Positions 43,334-53,405 of a stretch of 64,000 bases of DNA are shown piece by piece; the first letter of the stretch is position 1; each line of letters begins with the position of its first letter. The position numbers and the translations under genes were made by a program. The stretch spans positions 310,001-374,000 of the forward strand of contig JBFONV010000002.1 in the NCBI GenBank assembly GCA_040779335.1, in the 5' to 3' direction. The notes under the pieces were generated by a model. That model had not been told where the DNA came from, searched no databases, and saw only the letters and a list, made by a program, of their open reading frames with translations. This stretch comes from JBFONV01 sp040779335 (GTDB lineage Bacteria > Pseudomonadota > Gammaproteobacteria > Enterobacterales > Alteromonadaceae).

Positions 43334-45526
43334 ATGACTGAGCTAATGGCAAACGCACGCTATAAAACTTCCGCGGGACGTTCTTATCCTTTGGGCGCAA
43401 CATTTGACGGTAACGGCACTAATTTTGCGCTGTTTTCCGCGCACGCCGAAAAAGTAGAATTGTGTTTGTTTGACGCCACAGGACAACATGAAATACAGCG
43501 CATTAGCCTACCTGAATTTACCGACGATGTTTGGCATGTTTATGTCGAAGGAGTGAACGAAAATAGCTTATACGGCTACCGGGTTCACGGTCCCTTTACC
43601 CCGCACGACGGTCATCGTTTTAATGCCAATAAATTACTGATTGATCCTTATGCTAAACAGCTGTTTGGACGGTTTATTTCATCCAGCACACACTACTCTT
43701 ACGATCAGCTCAGTAATCAGCGAGATTTAACCATAGATATCCGCGACAATGCTCAGTATTTGCCTAAATGCGTGGTAACTTCAGCATTAACGCCCTGTAC
43801 TTCTCATCCGCAAGTAAGACGTCGCGACACTATTCTTTATGAATTACATGTTAAAGGTTTCACCAAACTTAACCCTGATGTGCCCATTGAACTGCAAGGC
43901 ACTTTCGCTGGTTTAGCGCAAAAAAATGTTTGTCAGTATCTACAAGATCTTGGCATCACTAGTGTTGAACTGTTACCCGTGCAGTGTTTCTTGGATGAAC
44001 CCTTTGTTGAAGAAAAAGGCTTAAGCAATTACTGGGGCTATAATAGTCTCGCATTTTTCGTACCGGAGCCCAGATATTGTCATTCAGGAGATATCGCTGA
44101 ATTTAGATCGTTAGTGGAAGCGTTCCATGATGCAGGTATAGAAGTGATCCTTGACGTGGTTTATAACCATACCGCCGAAGGCGATCATTTAGGACCTACC
44201 CTGAGTTTTAAAGGCATTGATAATGCCAGTTATTACCGACTGCAGCCAGAAGACAAACGTTATTACGTTAATTATTCTGGTTGTGGCAACACTATTAATG
44301 CTCAACACCCCCGAGTATTGCAGCTTATTAGTGACAGCCTGCGTTATTGGGTTGAACAAATGGGCGTGGACGGCTTTAGATTTGATTTAGCCCCCATTTT
44401 AGGACGAGAAACACCTTACTTCTCAACAGACAGTCACTTTTTTACCGCATTAAGACAAGATCCACTGCTCGCCAAAGTAAAATTCATTGCTGAACCTTGG
44501 GACATTGGTGAAGCGGGCTATCAACTCGGCCGCTTTCCTAAAAGCTGGTTAGAGTGGAACGATCGTTTTAGAGATACTGTCAGACGCTTCTGGCGCGGTG
44601 ATGAAGGCATTACACCAGAATTTGCCAAACGTTTGCACGGCTCTAGCGATCTGTTTGAACAGCCAAGTCGACGTCCCAGTGCCAGTGTTAATTTTATCAC
44701 CTCGCATGATGGTTATACTTTGCATGACTTAGTCAGTTATGAAGCGCGTCATAATCAAGCCAACAAAGAGCAAAATGATGATGGCCATAAAAGTAACTTT
44801 AGCTATAACTGTGGTGTGGAAGGTGAAACTAACAATGATAGTATTAAGCAGTTAAGACAGCGCCAAAAGCGTAACTTACTCACCACGTTATTTATCGCCC
44901 AAGGTACACCTATGCTGCTCGCGGGTGACGAACTGGCGAATAGCCAACAGGGTAATAATAACGCTTATTGTCAAGACAATGAATTGAGCTGGTTGGCATG
45001 GTCAAATGCCAACGCCACGACAGAAATGTCATTTGTTAAGCAATTAATAGCCTTGCGTAAAGCCCATCCGCTGCTTAATCGCACTCATTACCAACATGGC
45101 AACGAAATATCGCCAAAGACCAATTTGCCCGATATCAGCTGGTTAAATTGTCATGGTCAAGTCATGCAAGCCAGTGACTGGCATGATAGCGCAATAAAGT
45201 GCTTTGCCATGCTACTCGCGGATACCGAACATGCAGATACCTGCGATGTGCACGATGATGATGCATTGCTAATCATCTTTAATGCTCACCAAAGCGAACT
45301 AAGCTATTCACTCCCTGCTTTAAACGGCTATTGGACGACACTGATCAACACTGCAAATACCTGTGTTGTGTGCAGCACGTCGACCAAACCCGATCATAGC
45401 CAAGAAATTAATGTTACTAAATCAAGCATCACCATGACGGCGCATAGCTGTGTGGTGTTAAGTTTTAGTCATTTAAACTCACCAGATATTTTGATGAAAG
45501 AGAATAATAACGATGAATCTAATTGA
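43334..45526 (+). CDS. glgX: Glycogen debranching enzyme GlgX
   Basis: This 730-aa GH13/CBM48 isoamylase-type enzyme removes short alpha-1,6 branches left by phosphorylase. The N-terminal CBM48 starts at YPLGATFDGNGTNFALFSAHA. The catalytic regions are DVVYNHTAEG, GFRFDLAPILGR (nucleophile near 350), FIAEPWDIG (Glu near 387) and NFITSHDGYTLHDLVSY. It is somewhat longer than E. coli GlgX (657 aa), with an extended C-terminus. It overlaps malQ by 14 bases, a sign of translational coupling. Confidence 0.95.
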   Translation: MTELMANARYKTSAGRSYPLGATFDGNGTNFALFSAHAEKVELCLFDATGQHEIQRISLPEFTDDVWHVYVEGVNENSLYGYRVHGPFTPHDGHRFNANKLLIDPYAKQLFGRFISSSTHYSYDQLSNQRDLTIDIRDNAQYLPKCVVTSALTPCTSHPQVRRRDTILYELHVKGFTKLNPDVPIELQGTFAGLAQKNVCQYLQDLGITSVELLPVQCFLDEPFVEEKGLSNYWGYNSLAFFVPEPRYCHSGDIAEFRSLVEAFHDAGIEVILDVVYNHTAEGDHLGPTLSFKGIDNASYYRLQPEDKRYYVNYSGCGNTINAQHPRVLQLISDSLRYWVEQMGVDGFRFDLAPILGRETPYFSTDSHFFTALRQDPLLAKVKFIAEPWDIGEAGYQLGRFPKSWLEWNDRFRDTVRRFWRGDEGITPEFAKRLHGSSDLFEQPSRRPSASVNFITSHDGYTLHDLVSYEARHNQANKEQNDDGHKSNFSYNCGVEGETNNDSIKQLRQRQKRNLLTTLFIAQGTPMLLAGDELANSQQGNNNAYCQDNELSWLAWSNANATTEMSFVKQLIALRKAHPLLNRTHYQHGNEISPKTNLPDISWLNCHGQVMQASDWHDSAIKCFAMLLADTEHADTCDVHDDDALLIIFNAHQSELSYSLPALNGYWTTLINTANTCVVCSTSTKPDHSQEINVTKSSITMTAHSCVVLSFSHLNSPDILMKENNNDESN

Positions 45527-47684
45527 ACAACTTGCTGAACTAGTAGGCTTTCATAAATGCTATACCGATAGCTTCGGCAGAGAAGTTTTTGCTAAAGATG
45601 AGGCCCGTCGCTCTTTGCTTATCGCTATGGGTTATCATCTAGATGATGAAGCATCGTTACGTCAGCAAATTACCGATTTAACAGAAAAAACTTGGCGAAA
45701 TATGCTGCCCGCCTCTCACATTGTTAAACAAGAAGAAGCTCACAGCACCATTGACGTCAGTATCAATGCTGCGGCTGAACAGTCTTTCCTTTGGGAAGTA
45801 ACAACAGAGTCAGGTGAGATAATTTCCGGAATGGCCGCGTTAAGTGAGTTACCACAGAACGCAGAAATGCAACTGGGTCATCATCATTTTATAAAGTATC
45901 AATTAGCACTGCCAAAACTTGATTTAGGGTATCATCAGTTAACGATAAAACATGGGCAAGATCAGCAAAGTTGCCCATTAATATGCGCGCCAAAAACTTG
46001 TTATGGTCCCCAAGAAGCTTCAGCAATGAAAATGTGGGGTTATGCCACACAACTATATTCAGTGCGCAGCAATAATAACTGGGGTATGGGTGATTTTGGT
46101 GATTTATTCAATCTAGTTGATAAGTCCGCAGACCAAGGTGCATCTGCAATAGGATTAAATCCTTTGCATCCACTGTATCAAAATAACCCGGCACATCGGA
46201 GCCCATATTCTCCGACAAGCCGTTGTTTTTTAAATTCACTCTATATTGACGTGACTAAGGTGGCTAATTACCAATCATGTCAAGCCGTTCAAGCGTTAGT
46301 TACTAGTGATGAATTTAGTGGCAAAGTGGCGTTTGTTAGAAATACCAGTTTGATCGATTATCCTGGCGTGGCGGATGTTAAATACCAAGTACTTGAATTA
46401 CTTTTTCAAGACCTTAACAGCAATAAAGCGCTTGAACAGATGCGTTCGGAGTTTGCACAATTTAAAACCGAACGTGGTGAAGACTTACTAAAATTAACCA
46501 CTTTTGATGCGCTATACGAACACTTTAGAGCGCTTGATAGTAATGCCTACGGTTGGCCACGATGGCCTGCTGAGTATCAAAACCCAGATAGTAATGCGGT
46601 TAAAGAATTCCAACAAGCTAACAGCGAACGTCTCGATTATTTTGCTTTTCTGCAATGGCTAGCCCATTGTCAGTTAACCGAAGTGGCACAACTCGCGAAA
46701 AATAAAGATATGCCAATTGGTTTGTACTTAGATTTAGCGGTCGGTTGTGATGGCTCGGGTGTCGATGTTTGGTCTGATCAAGATGTCTATGTTTCTGGCG
46801 CTGCGGTTGGCGCGCCGCCCGATGCCTTAAATACATTAGGTCAAGACTGGGGACTAACGCCGATCAATCCAGTGGCATTGCAAGAGCAAGGTTATCAACC
46901 TCTAGTTAAAGCCTTGCGCAGCAATATGCAATATGCTGGCGCATTGCGCATCGACCATATTCTTGGCCTAATGCGCCAATATTGGGTCGCGCCAGGCATG
47001 AAGGCTGATGAAGGGGTCTTTATTACTTTCCCATTAGCAGACATCTTACGCATCATTGCGTTAGAGTCGCGCCGCAATAACTGTATTGTTATTGGCGAAG
47101 ATTTAGGCACAGTACCCGATGGCTTTAGCGACATAATGCACAATGCGGGTTTATTGTCTTATAAAGTACTGTTTTTTGAACGCTGGGAATCGGGCTTCTT
47201 TAAACGTCCGGAATTGTACGCAGAGCAATCAATGGTGACAGTATCGACACACGACCTGCCAACACTGACCGGTTGGTGGACAGGCAGAGATCTGCAATGG
47301 CGCCAAAATCTTGATTTATACCCCAATGAAGAGATGGGACAAGCCGAGCGTGACAGCAGAATTACCGATCGAGAATTATTACTTTCAGCACTCGACGATC
47401 TGCACGTGATTGATATGAATAATCAACCGCAGCAATCACCGGCAGTAATGAACAGAGAACTCTCACTTGCCGTGCAAAAGTTCTTAGCGCAAGCCCCGAG
47501 TTTTTTGCAATTGATCCCGCTAGAAGACGCGCTTGAAATTGAGGAACAAGTCAATATTCCCGGTACCATAGATGAACATCCTAACTGGAGTCAAAAACTT
47601 CCGGTCACACTTGAAGAATTATGGCAAACAGACTCAGTAAAAGATTTAGCCTTGGTAATGCAACAAGCACGGCCAAAACACTAA
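45513..47684 (+). CDS. malQ: 4-alpha-glucanotransferase (amylomaltase)
   Basis: This 723-aa cytoplasmic GH77 enzyme disproportionates maltodextrins, producing glucose and longer chains suitable for phosphorylase. It has the long N-terminal extension of proteobacterial MalQ (about 1-160) before the barrel. Catalytic signatures are ALRIDHILGLMRQYWVAPG (nucleophile Asp near 480), IVIGEDLGTVP (Glu near 529) and VSTHDLPTLTGWW. The start overlaps the end of glgX. It is followed after 27 bases by the lipoprotein amylase. Confidence 0.95.
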   Translation: MNLIEQLAELVGFHKCYTDSFGREVFAKDEARRSLLIAMGYHLDDEASLRQQITDLTEKTWRNMLPASHIVKQEEAHSTIDVSINAAAEQSFLWEVTTESGEIISGMAALSELPQNAEMQLGHHHFIKYQLALPKLDLGYHQLTIKHGQDQQSCPLICAPKTCYGPQEASAMKMWGYATQLYSVRSNNNWGMGDFGDLFNLVDKSADQGASAIGLNPLHPLYQNNPAHRSPYSPTSRCFLNSLYIDVTKVANYQSCQAVQALVTSDEFSGKVAFVRNTSLIDYPGVADVKYQVLELLFQDLNSNKALEQMRSEFAQFKTERGEDLLKLTTFDALYEHFRALDSNAYGWPRWPAEYQNPDSNAVKEFQQANSERLDYFAFLQWLAHCQLTEVAQLAKNKDMPIGLYLDLAVGCDGSGVDVWSDQDVYVSGAAVGAPPDALNTLGQDWGLTPINPVALQEQGYQPLVKALRSNMQYAGALRIDHILGLMRQYWVAPGMKADEGVFITFPLADILRIIALESRRNNCIVIGEDLGTVPDGFSDIMHNAGLLSYKVLFFERWESGFFKRPELYAEQSMVTVSTHDLPTLTGWWTGRDLQWRQNLDLYPNEEMGQAERDSRITDRELLLSALDDLHVIDMNNQPQQSPAVMNRELSLAVQKFLAQAPSFLQLIPLEDALEIEEQVNIPGTIDEHPNWSQKLPVTLEELWQTDSVKDLALVMQQARPKH

Positions 47685-47711
47685 TCAACAGATAATGGAT
47701 AGATAATAATA

Positions 47712-49547
47712 ATGACAGCTAAAAATACCATAAAAAAACTATTAACGGCGATTGGTTTGACCGTGTCTACTATTGCTATTATCGGTTGTAATGGCGATAA
47801 ACAAGCGATCAGCAAAGCACAATTGCCCGCAGAAAAAATGACTGGCACGGCAAACAAACAGGCCTTGTTAACCTCAGCAGACATGCCTCATTACTCAACT
47901 CGAAGTATTCAAGATGAAGTGTTTTACTTTGTCTTACCTGATCGCTTCTATAACGGTGATGAAAGCAATGATTTGGGCGCTGCTGCAGATGATAGTAAAC
48001 GTGCCTTATCACGAGGCGGTTTTGACAAGACCCATAAAGGCAAGTATCACGGTGGCGATTTGGCTGGCTTAAATGAAAAACTTCCCTACCTACAAGAAAT
48101 GGGGATCACCGCCATTTGGTTAACGCCAGTATTACGCAATCAAGCCGTTCAGGCTGACACCTCAGGCTATCACGGTTATTGGATTTTAGATTTTAGCGAA
48201 ATAGATCCACACTTGGGCTCTAATGACGAACTAAAAGACTTTATTGCTCAAGCTCACAGCAAAAATATTAAGGTCTTTTTCGACATCATCACCAATCATA
48301 CAGCTGATGTCATTAAGTACAGCGAATGCCACGGCGAAGATGGCCTAGGCTGGATTGTTAGTGGTAATAGTTGTCCATATAAGTCGTTAGCACAAATAGC
48401 CCGTGGCGATAGCTACAACACTATTATTCCTAAGGGCTATGAAACAATAAAATTCCCGTTATGGCTCAATGAGACCAAATACTATAACAACCAAGGTGAT
48501 TCAACTTGGGAAGGAGAAAGCGCCATAAATGGTGATTTCGCTGGCTTAGATGACATTAATACCGCTCTGCCTATAGTCACTAACGGCATGATCGATATAT
48601 ATAAAAATATCATTGACGAATTTAAACCGGATGGATTTCGCATCGATACCGTAAAACATGTGAATTTAGACTTTTGGCAACAGTTTTCACCAGCACTGCT
48701 CGCGCACGCTAAAGAGCAAGGCATTGATAACTTTTTTATGTTTGGCGAAGTCTATAGCGCAGATCCAAGCTTCTTGAGCCAATTTACTACCACAGGAAAA
48801 CTGCAATCGGTTCTTGATTTTGGCTTTCAAAGCGCGGTTTATCAAACACTGGTTGAGCAAAAAGGGACCATTGAATTAGATAAGCTCTTTGCACAAGATC
48901 ACGTTTATCAAGACAGTGACAGTAATGCGAATTTGCTGCTTACCTTTACCGGTAATCATGATATGGGGCGCTTAGCTTATCAATTGCGTAAAAGTGAATT
49001 TAACTACAGTGAGCAAGAGCAAATACAACGTAACTTACTCGCCCATGCGTTAATGTTTTTTAGTCGCGGTGTCCCGGTCATATATTATGGTGATGAACAA
49101 GGTTTTGTCGGTGATGGCGGCGATCAAGACACGAGACAAGATATGATGCCATCGTTAGTCGCAAGCTATAATGACGATGATTTATTAGCGAGCGATAGAA
49201 CCACAGCCGATGATAATTTTGATCGCCAGCATCCTTTTTACCAAAAGTTTTCGATATTCGCCGATCTTTACCTAAAACACCCTGCGCTACGATACGGTGC
49301 CCATACAACGGTTTCAGCGCAAGAAGCGCCAGGTATTTATGCTTTTACTCGCACAATTACCGCTGACAATAATAAAGTTCTGGTGGTCGTTAACACCGCG
49401 ACAACTGCACAAACGTTTAACTATTCAGCTGATATGGTTAAGCGTATTTATCAAGACGATGAAAACGCAAGCTTGCAACAAAGTGATGCAGGACAATTCG
49501 AAATTTCAATACCAGCCCTGAGCTTTGCCATATATCAAATTCAGTAA
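47712..49547 (+). CDS. GH13 alpha-amylase-family lipoprotein
   Basis: This 611-aa protein has a lipoprotein signal with lipobox IIGC (Cys near 26), so it is probably anchored in the outer membrane or periplasm. The GH13 regions are FDIITNHTAD, GFRIDTVKHV (nucleophile near 312), MFGEVYS (Glu near 345) and FTGNHDMGR (near 415). The sequence DEVFYFVLPDRFYNGD is typical of amylases related to cyclomaltodextrin and maltogenic types. It probably breaks alpha-glucans before uptake. It is the last gene of the glg operon and ends at a strong terminator. A broken copy of its 3' portion lies at 52.3-52.7 kb. Confidence 0.92.
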   Translation: MTAKNTIKKLLTAIGLTVSTIAIIGCNGDKQAISKAQLPAEKMTGTANKQALLTSADMPHYSTRSIQDEVFYFVLPDRFYNGDESNDLGAAADDSKRALSRGGFDKTHKGKYHGGDLAGLNEKLPYLQEMGITAIWLTPVLRNQAVQADTSGYHGYWILDFSEIDPHLGSNDELKDFIAQAHSKNIKVFFDIITNHTADVIKYSECHGEDGLGWIVSGNSCPYKSLAQIARGDSYNTIIPKGYETIKFPLWLNETKYYNNQGDSTWEGESAINGDFAGLDDINTALPIVTNGMIDIYKNIIDEFKPDGFRIDTVKHVNLDFWQQFSPALLAHAKEQGIDNFFMFGEVYSADPSFLSQFTTTGKLQSVLDFGFQSAVYQTLVEQKGTIELDKLFAQDHVYQDSDSNANLLLTFTGNHDMGRLAYQLRKSEFNYSEQEQIQRNLLAHALMFFSRGVPVIYYGDEQGFVGDGGDQDTRQDMMPSLVASYNDDDLLASDRTTADDNFDRQHPFYQKFSIFADLYLKHPALRYGAHTTVSAQEAPGIYAFTRTITADNNKVLVVVNTATTAQTFNYSADMVKRIYQDDENASLQQSDAGQFEISIPALSFAIYQIQ

Positions 49548-49580
49548 CGCTTTATGGTGACATAAGAAAAAATAGTCATA

Positions 49581-49610
49581 AAAAAAGCGCTGTTAATACA
49601 GCGCTTTTTT
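49581..49610. terminator. Bidirectional terminator between amylase and M6 peptidase genes
   Basis: A6GCGCTGT pairs perfectly with ACAGCGCT6 (13 bp) around a TAAT loop. It ends the glg operon on the plus strand and the peptidase gene on the minus strand. Confidence 0.92.
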
Positions 49611-49629
49611 ATTATCTTAAGTTTAGAAC

Positions 49630-51945
49630 TTATTTGTAGATATGTATTTGACCGACAGATTTATCTGCGCTTTGGCCAGTCACACGAATTTTTAAACCAT
49701 AATTCGGAACGTTACGACCCGCATCCGGAATATCATTACTAATAAACTGAACACTGTCATCAAACATTGGATTACGCTTGGTAAAGTTATCACGCATCTC
49801 AATGCCATATTGAGCTTTTAAGTCTAGATATAATTTATCAGACTTATCCAAGCTAAACGTTGCATCATGAATTTGATAGCGAGTAGATGCAGCTGATTTA
49901 TCACTCCAAGTGTTAGTATGACGGTCAGCATCGACCACACCCAAGAAACCATCTCCTGGATGAACACCAACCCAGTTATCACTGTATGAGTTATCGACAT
50001 ACCAAAGTAATAAACCTTCTTCAAATGCCATGCTTTGGCCAACAATGTTTAAGTGACCTAAGCCCGCATCAATACCTTGATGTGTACGCCACTCAGCCAA
50101 ATAATAATGCTCGCTATAGTTAACGCCACTATCGATGGTGAAACCAGCGAAGCCAAATAACTCAGTATTGCTATCAGCATTACCTTGAGCAATAACACCT
50201 GCGTCAGTCTCGACAGAAAAATCATCGATGTAGATACCAGGATTTGCTACATAGCCATCAGTTTCATAGAGGAATATCACTTGAATGCTTTCACCAACGA
50301 ATGCAGACAAATCAAATTCAGCATCTACCCAACCATTAGAACTACCAGTAATGGCGTTGCCACGACTTTGTCCATAAGGGTTTGTCGTTGTGGTGATGTT
50401 ACCTTCAACAAAGCTTACCCCTGCAGAGCTAATCACGTACATATAGGCATAATCCCAATCGGTTTCAATGTCATACCACGTTTTGAACTTAGCGGTAGCA
50501 GAAGTTGCTGTAGTTAAATCAACCATTGTGCCCATACGATTGAATAAGTCATTACCGGTACCACCAAAGTAAGCGAATTCACCGCTGGTCGGCAATGTAA
50601 CAACTGTTTCTTTTAAAGGTAAATCAATACGTATAGCGTCATTGTTAGTGCCTTTACTCGCGGCTTGGTCTAACAAACCAGTAACACCTTCAGAGGTTAG
50701 GTCATCAATATGTACCGTTGCGCCGTGTAACCAGTTTCCGCCTAGGCTACCTTGTAAAAATTCTTTCGACCATGCACTAAAACCAGTAGGTTCAGTGCCT
50801 CCTAAGCGGCCCGCCCAGCTACCACTAGACATGATTGACCATGATGACACTGGTTCACCGCGGCCGGTGTATTGAGTATCGTACTCATCAGGTAAACCTA
50901 AATCATGACCATACTCATGACTAACCACGCCAACTGCACTATCTGCTGGTTGGACAGTGTAATCATATGCCCCCATGACACCGCCCCAATAAGGAACAGG
51001 TGTTGACGAACCAGGAACACCAAAAACACCGCCTAGATTCCAGCGATGTGCCCATATGGCATCTTCACCTAGTTGACCACCGCCAGCTTCTTCGCCAACG
51101 CTTGAATGGAAAACCATCACATGGTCGACTAATCCATCGGGTTCCCAATAGTTTCCGTCGCCATCTAAATCAAATCTATCTTCAATATCAAAATCGCTTA
51201 AATCAACACTTGGATCTGCCGCAGCAGCTGTTAGCGCTTCACGAATTAAGCTACGAATATCACCATCGGTATTATTGCCATAATAAGCCGCTGGCTTTTC
51301 CGCCATATACCAGCCTGCAACTTCACCCGATACCGAGTAGCTGCCGCCTGATTGTGATTCATAATACATTTTCATTGAGTTGGCATTATGGCCATTAGGA
51401 GCTACCCAAGCTTCATCACCAAACAATAATTCTTCATAATGGGCAGGTGTATAATCTTCATAATACATCCCGGTTTCACCAGGTTGAATTGAGTTATGAG
51501 GAAAATCAGGGAACTCCATTAATACCGCTAATATTTTCGCGGTACGAGTTTCACCATTATATGGTTCAAGCACCATATTCGCAGGAGCATTTTTCTTGGC
51601 TTGACCTAATTTATTACCTTTACCATTCATTAAGGCGTTGGTTAAAGAATGAGACTGGCCCATTTTAAATTTAGCCGCAAAAGACATATCCAAAGAACCT
51701 GCTTTTTGACGCTCTTGTTCTTGGCGAGCTTTCAAATAGCCTCTTAATGCGTTTTCAGCATCGTTAAGTGATGCATCTTTAGAAATTTTTCCTGAATTTT
51801 GCAACATCTCAATAAGCTTATGCTCATCTGCAACCGCCATATCAAAAGCGCCTGACTGTGTAGATGTTGGATGATTCGCAGCAAATGCGGTGCTTGATAA
51901 TCCCGCTAACGCTAACGCCAGAGGAATAGTTTTCCGGTTAAACAT
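49630..51945 (-). CDS. Secreted M6 family metallopeptidase (immune inhibitor A-like)
   Basis: This 771-aa protein has a signal peptide (cleavage after AFA, about residue 22) and a propeptide-like helical region (about 25-115). The M6 catalytic domain contains the zinc motif HEYGHDLGLPDEY (about 342-354) with the third ligand Asp/His region. A beta-rich domain follows (about 480-600, with WYDIETDWDYAYMYV and DDFSVETD), then C-terminal repeats. The family includes InhA and PrtV-type secreted proteases. Export by the type II system is likely, given exeA/gspB in the window. A degraded copy of its C-terminal end lies at 54.9 kb. Confidence 0.92.
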   Translation of the reverse strand: MFNRKTIPLALALAGLSSTAFAANHPTSTQSGAFDMAVADEHKLIEMLQNSGKISKDASLNDAENALRGYLKARQEQERQKAGSLDMSFAAKFKMGQSHSLTNALMNGKGNKLGQAKKNAPANMVLEPYNGETRTAKILAVLMEFPDFPHNSIQPGETGMYYEDYTPAHYEELLFGDEAWVAPNGHNANSMKMYYESQSGGSYSVSGEVAGWYMAEKPAAYYGNNTDGDIRSLIREALTAAAADPSVDLSDFDIEDRFDLDGDGNYWEPDGLVDHVMVFHSSVGEEAGGGQLGEDAIWAHRWNLGGVFGVPGSSTPVPYWGGVMGAYDYTVQPADSAVGVVSHEYGHDLGLPDEYDTQYTGRGEPVSSWSIMSSGSWAGRLGGTEPTGFSAWSKEFLQGSLGGNWLHGATVHIDDLTSEGVTGLLDQAASKGTNNDAIRIDLPLKETVVTLPTSGEFAYFGGTGNDLFNRMGTMVDLTTATSATAKFKTWYDIETDWDYAYMYVISSAGVSFVEGNITTTTNPYGQSRGNAITGSSNGWVDAEFDLSAFVGESIQVIFLYETDGYVANPGIYIDDFSVETDAGVIAQGNADSNTELFGFAGFTIDSGVNYSEHYYLAEWRTHQGIDAGLGHLNIVGQSMAFEEGLLLWYVDNSYSDNWVGVHPGDGFLGVVDADRHTNTWSDKSAASTRYQIHDATFSLDKSDKLYLDLKAQYGIEMRDNFTKRNPMFDDSVQFISNDIPDAGRNVPNYGLKIRVTGQSADKSVGQIHIYK

Positions 51946-52228
51946 ATTTACTCCATTATTTATTATTCGTTTCTTATCATTATTTTATTTAATGGCACTT
52001 GGTAATAATGAGATATTCCAAATGAGTAGCAAGAGTCTATTAAAGCTTATAAATTCATGCAACTGCCGATATTTTTTACACTTTAGTAACATATAAAACA
52101 CAACTGTATAACAAACAGGCATTTAGCTAAGTATTCAACATCAAACGCTTGAAAAAAAACATTACAAAAATCCTGCAACCATTTGATATTAAAAAAAATA
52201 TAAATTGACATCGCAATCAACAAGCTAA
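51946..52228. other. Non-coding upstream region of the M6 peptidase gene
   Basis: This AT-rich stretch should hold the peptidase promoter. Further right it merges into the degraded amylase copy. A 128-codon minus-strand frame (52,083-52,469) opposes that copy and is rejected. Confidence 0.4.
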
Positions 52229-52276
52229 ATATTGCACAGCCATTAAATCTTTGGCGTAATAGAGGACTGTGGTTTA
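52229..52276. repeat. 47-bp imperfect repeat, copy A
   Basis: The stretch from ATATTGCACAG through TGGCGTAATAG to GTTTA recurs at 55,039-55,085, with about three quarters of positions identical and an 11-base perfect core TGGCGTAATAG. The two copies are direct repeats flanking the sigma/PDZ module and remnants. Confidence 0.6.
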
Positions 52277-52660
52277 CAAACGTTGGTTGAACAAAAAGGT
52301 ACCAACCAGCTAAGCCAGTTATTTGCTCAACCAAGATGAAGATAACAACGCCCATATCTTGCTTACCTTTACGAGCAACCATGATGTGGGGCGCTTGGCC
52401 TATCAATTTAAGAAAAGCGCTTTTAACTACAGTGAACAAAAACAAATACAGCGTAATTCGTTGGCTCATGCGTTAATTTACTTTAGTCGAGGTATTCCAG
52501 TTATCTACTACGGTGACGAACAAGGTTATATTGGGGATGGCGGCTACTAAGATTCTAGGCAAGATATGATGCTTTCTTTCGTTAACACCTATAATGGTGA
52601 TGACTTAGTAGCCACAGATAAAAGCACGCCCACCGATCTATTTAGAGAGCTGCTAGGACC
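52270..52660 (+). pseudogene. Remnant of a second amylase gene
   Basis: Translation in pieces matches residues about 378-510 of the intact amylase at 47.7-49.5 kb: first LQTLVEQKGT and LFAQ, then after a deletion-type frameshift near 52,325 SNHDVGRLAYQFKKSAFNYS, and onward past GDEQGYIGDGG. A CAA-to-TAA nonsense change follows at 52,548. After that come DSRQDMMLSFV and YNGDDLVATDKS before similarity fades. There is no start, no signal and no barrel N-terminus, so it cannot make an enzyme. The matched part includes the conserved NHD region. Confidence 0.88.
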
Positions 52661-52844
52661 TAATTCTTATCTTTACATTCATGTGTTTTTAGCTACAAAA
52701 AAGCAGTTATTCACTGTGAAAATTCTCCCCTCATCATTTTATTTTTAATAAACTTTAAAATTATTGTCACGAAAATTAGTCTTTGCGCATCTTGTACTTG
52801 AAAATGATAATAAAAAACGTTCTAACAATAAATATTGGATATTC

Positions 52845-53402
52845 ATGAACCAAAAAGGATTCGGTCAGGCAATCTCGCTATTTGATTTTGTTGCACTGAA
52901 AAAGGGTCGCCATGACGGATTTAACGCCGCTTACCATACATATGCTGATCACGTGTATTCATTGAGTCTACACATAATTGGTAATGAGCAAGCAGCGTCA
53001 GATGTGCTACAAACCGTTTTTGAGACGCTATTAGTGAAATCATCGTCTTTAAACAGTGCAGAAACTTTAGGTGGTTGGCTTAAGCAGTCAACGATAAACG
53101 CGTGCATGGGATATTTTAGACGCAATAAACATGAAAAAATTAAATTTGAAGAAAATACTGACATGTTAATTGAGGCTTTAACTGATAACTACGAAAAATT
53201 AAATGAAAAAGACAACATGACTATCTCTAGTTTATTAGAAACGCTCCCCGTATTACAAAGGTCAATTATATATGCTTATGCGGTTCAAGATCTTAGGCAT
53301 AAAGAAGTGGCTTCAACGATTGGAATTAACGAAGCCTATAGTAGACAAGTTTATAAAAGAGCAATAACTCAGCTTAGAGTATTGTTTGAAAAAGTGAGAT
53401 AG
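52845..53402 (+). CDS. ECF-type RNA polymerase sigma factor
   Basis: This is a 185-aa protein from ATG 52845; the frame continues 27 codons upstream but that stretch looks non-coding and overlaps no ribosome site. Region 2 is at about 30-105 (FNAAYHTYADHVYSLSLHIIGNEQAASDVLQ..., with GGWLKQSTINACMGYFRR for promoter melting). Region 4 is at about 130-182 (LPVLQRSIIYAYAVQDLRHKEVA, then a helix-turn-helix). The size and two-domain layout fit extracytoplasmic-function sigma factors. The next gene, 3 bases on, encodes a one-helix membrane protein that would be its anti-sigma factor. Confidence 0.88.
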   Translation: MNQKGFGQAISLFDFVALKKGRHDGFNAAYHTYADHVYSLSLHIIGNEQAASDVLQTVFETLLVKSSSLNSAETLGGWLKQSTINACMGYFRRNKHEKIKFEENTDMLIEALTDNYEKLNEKDNMTISSLLETLPVLQRSIIYAYAVQDLRHKEVASTIGINEAYSRQVYKRAITQLRVLFEKVR

Positions 53403-53405
53403 CTC

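Noticed and set aside
51000..51398. 132-codon plus-strand frame opposite the M6 peptidase gene
   Set aside because: It has a His/Leu/Gln-rich composition typical of the complement of a Gly/Asp-rich coding region, with no start signal.
52083..52469. 128-codon minus-strand open frame
   Set aside because: It lies antisense to the amylase remnant, and its hydrophobic translation is explained by reading that remnant backwards.
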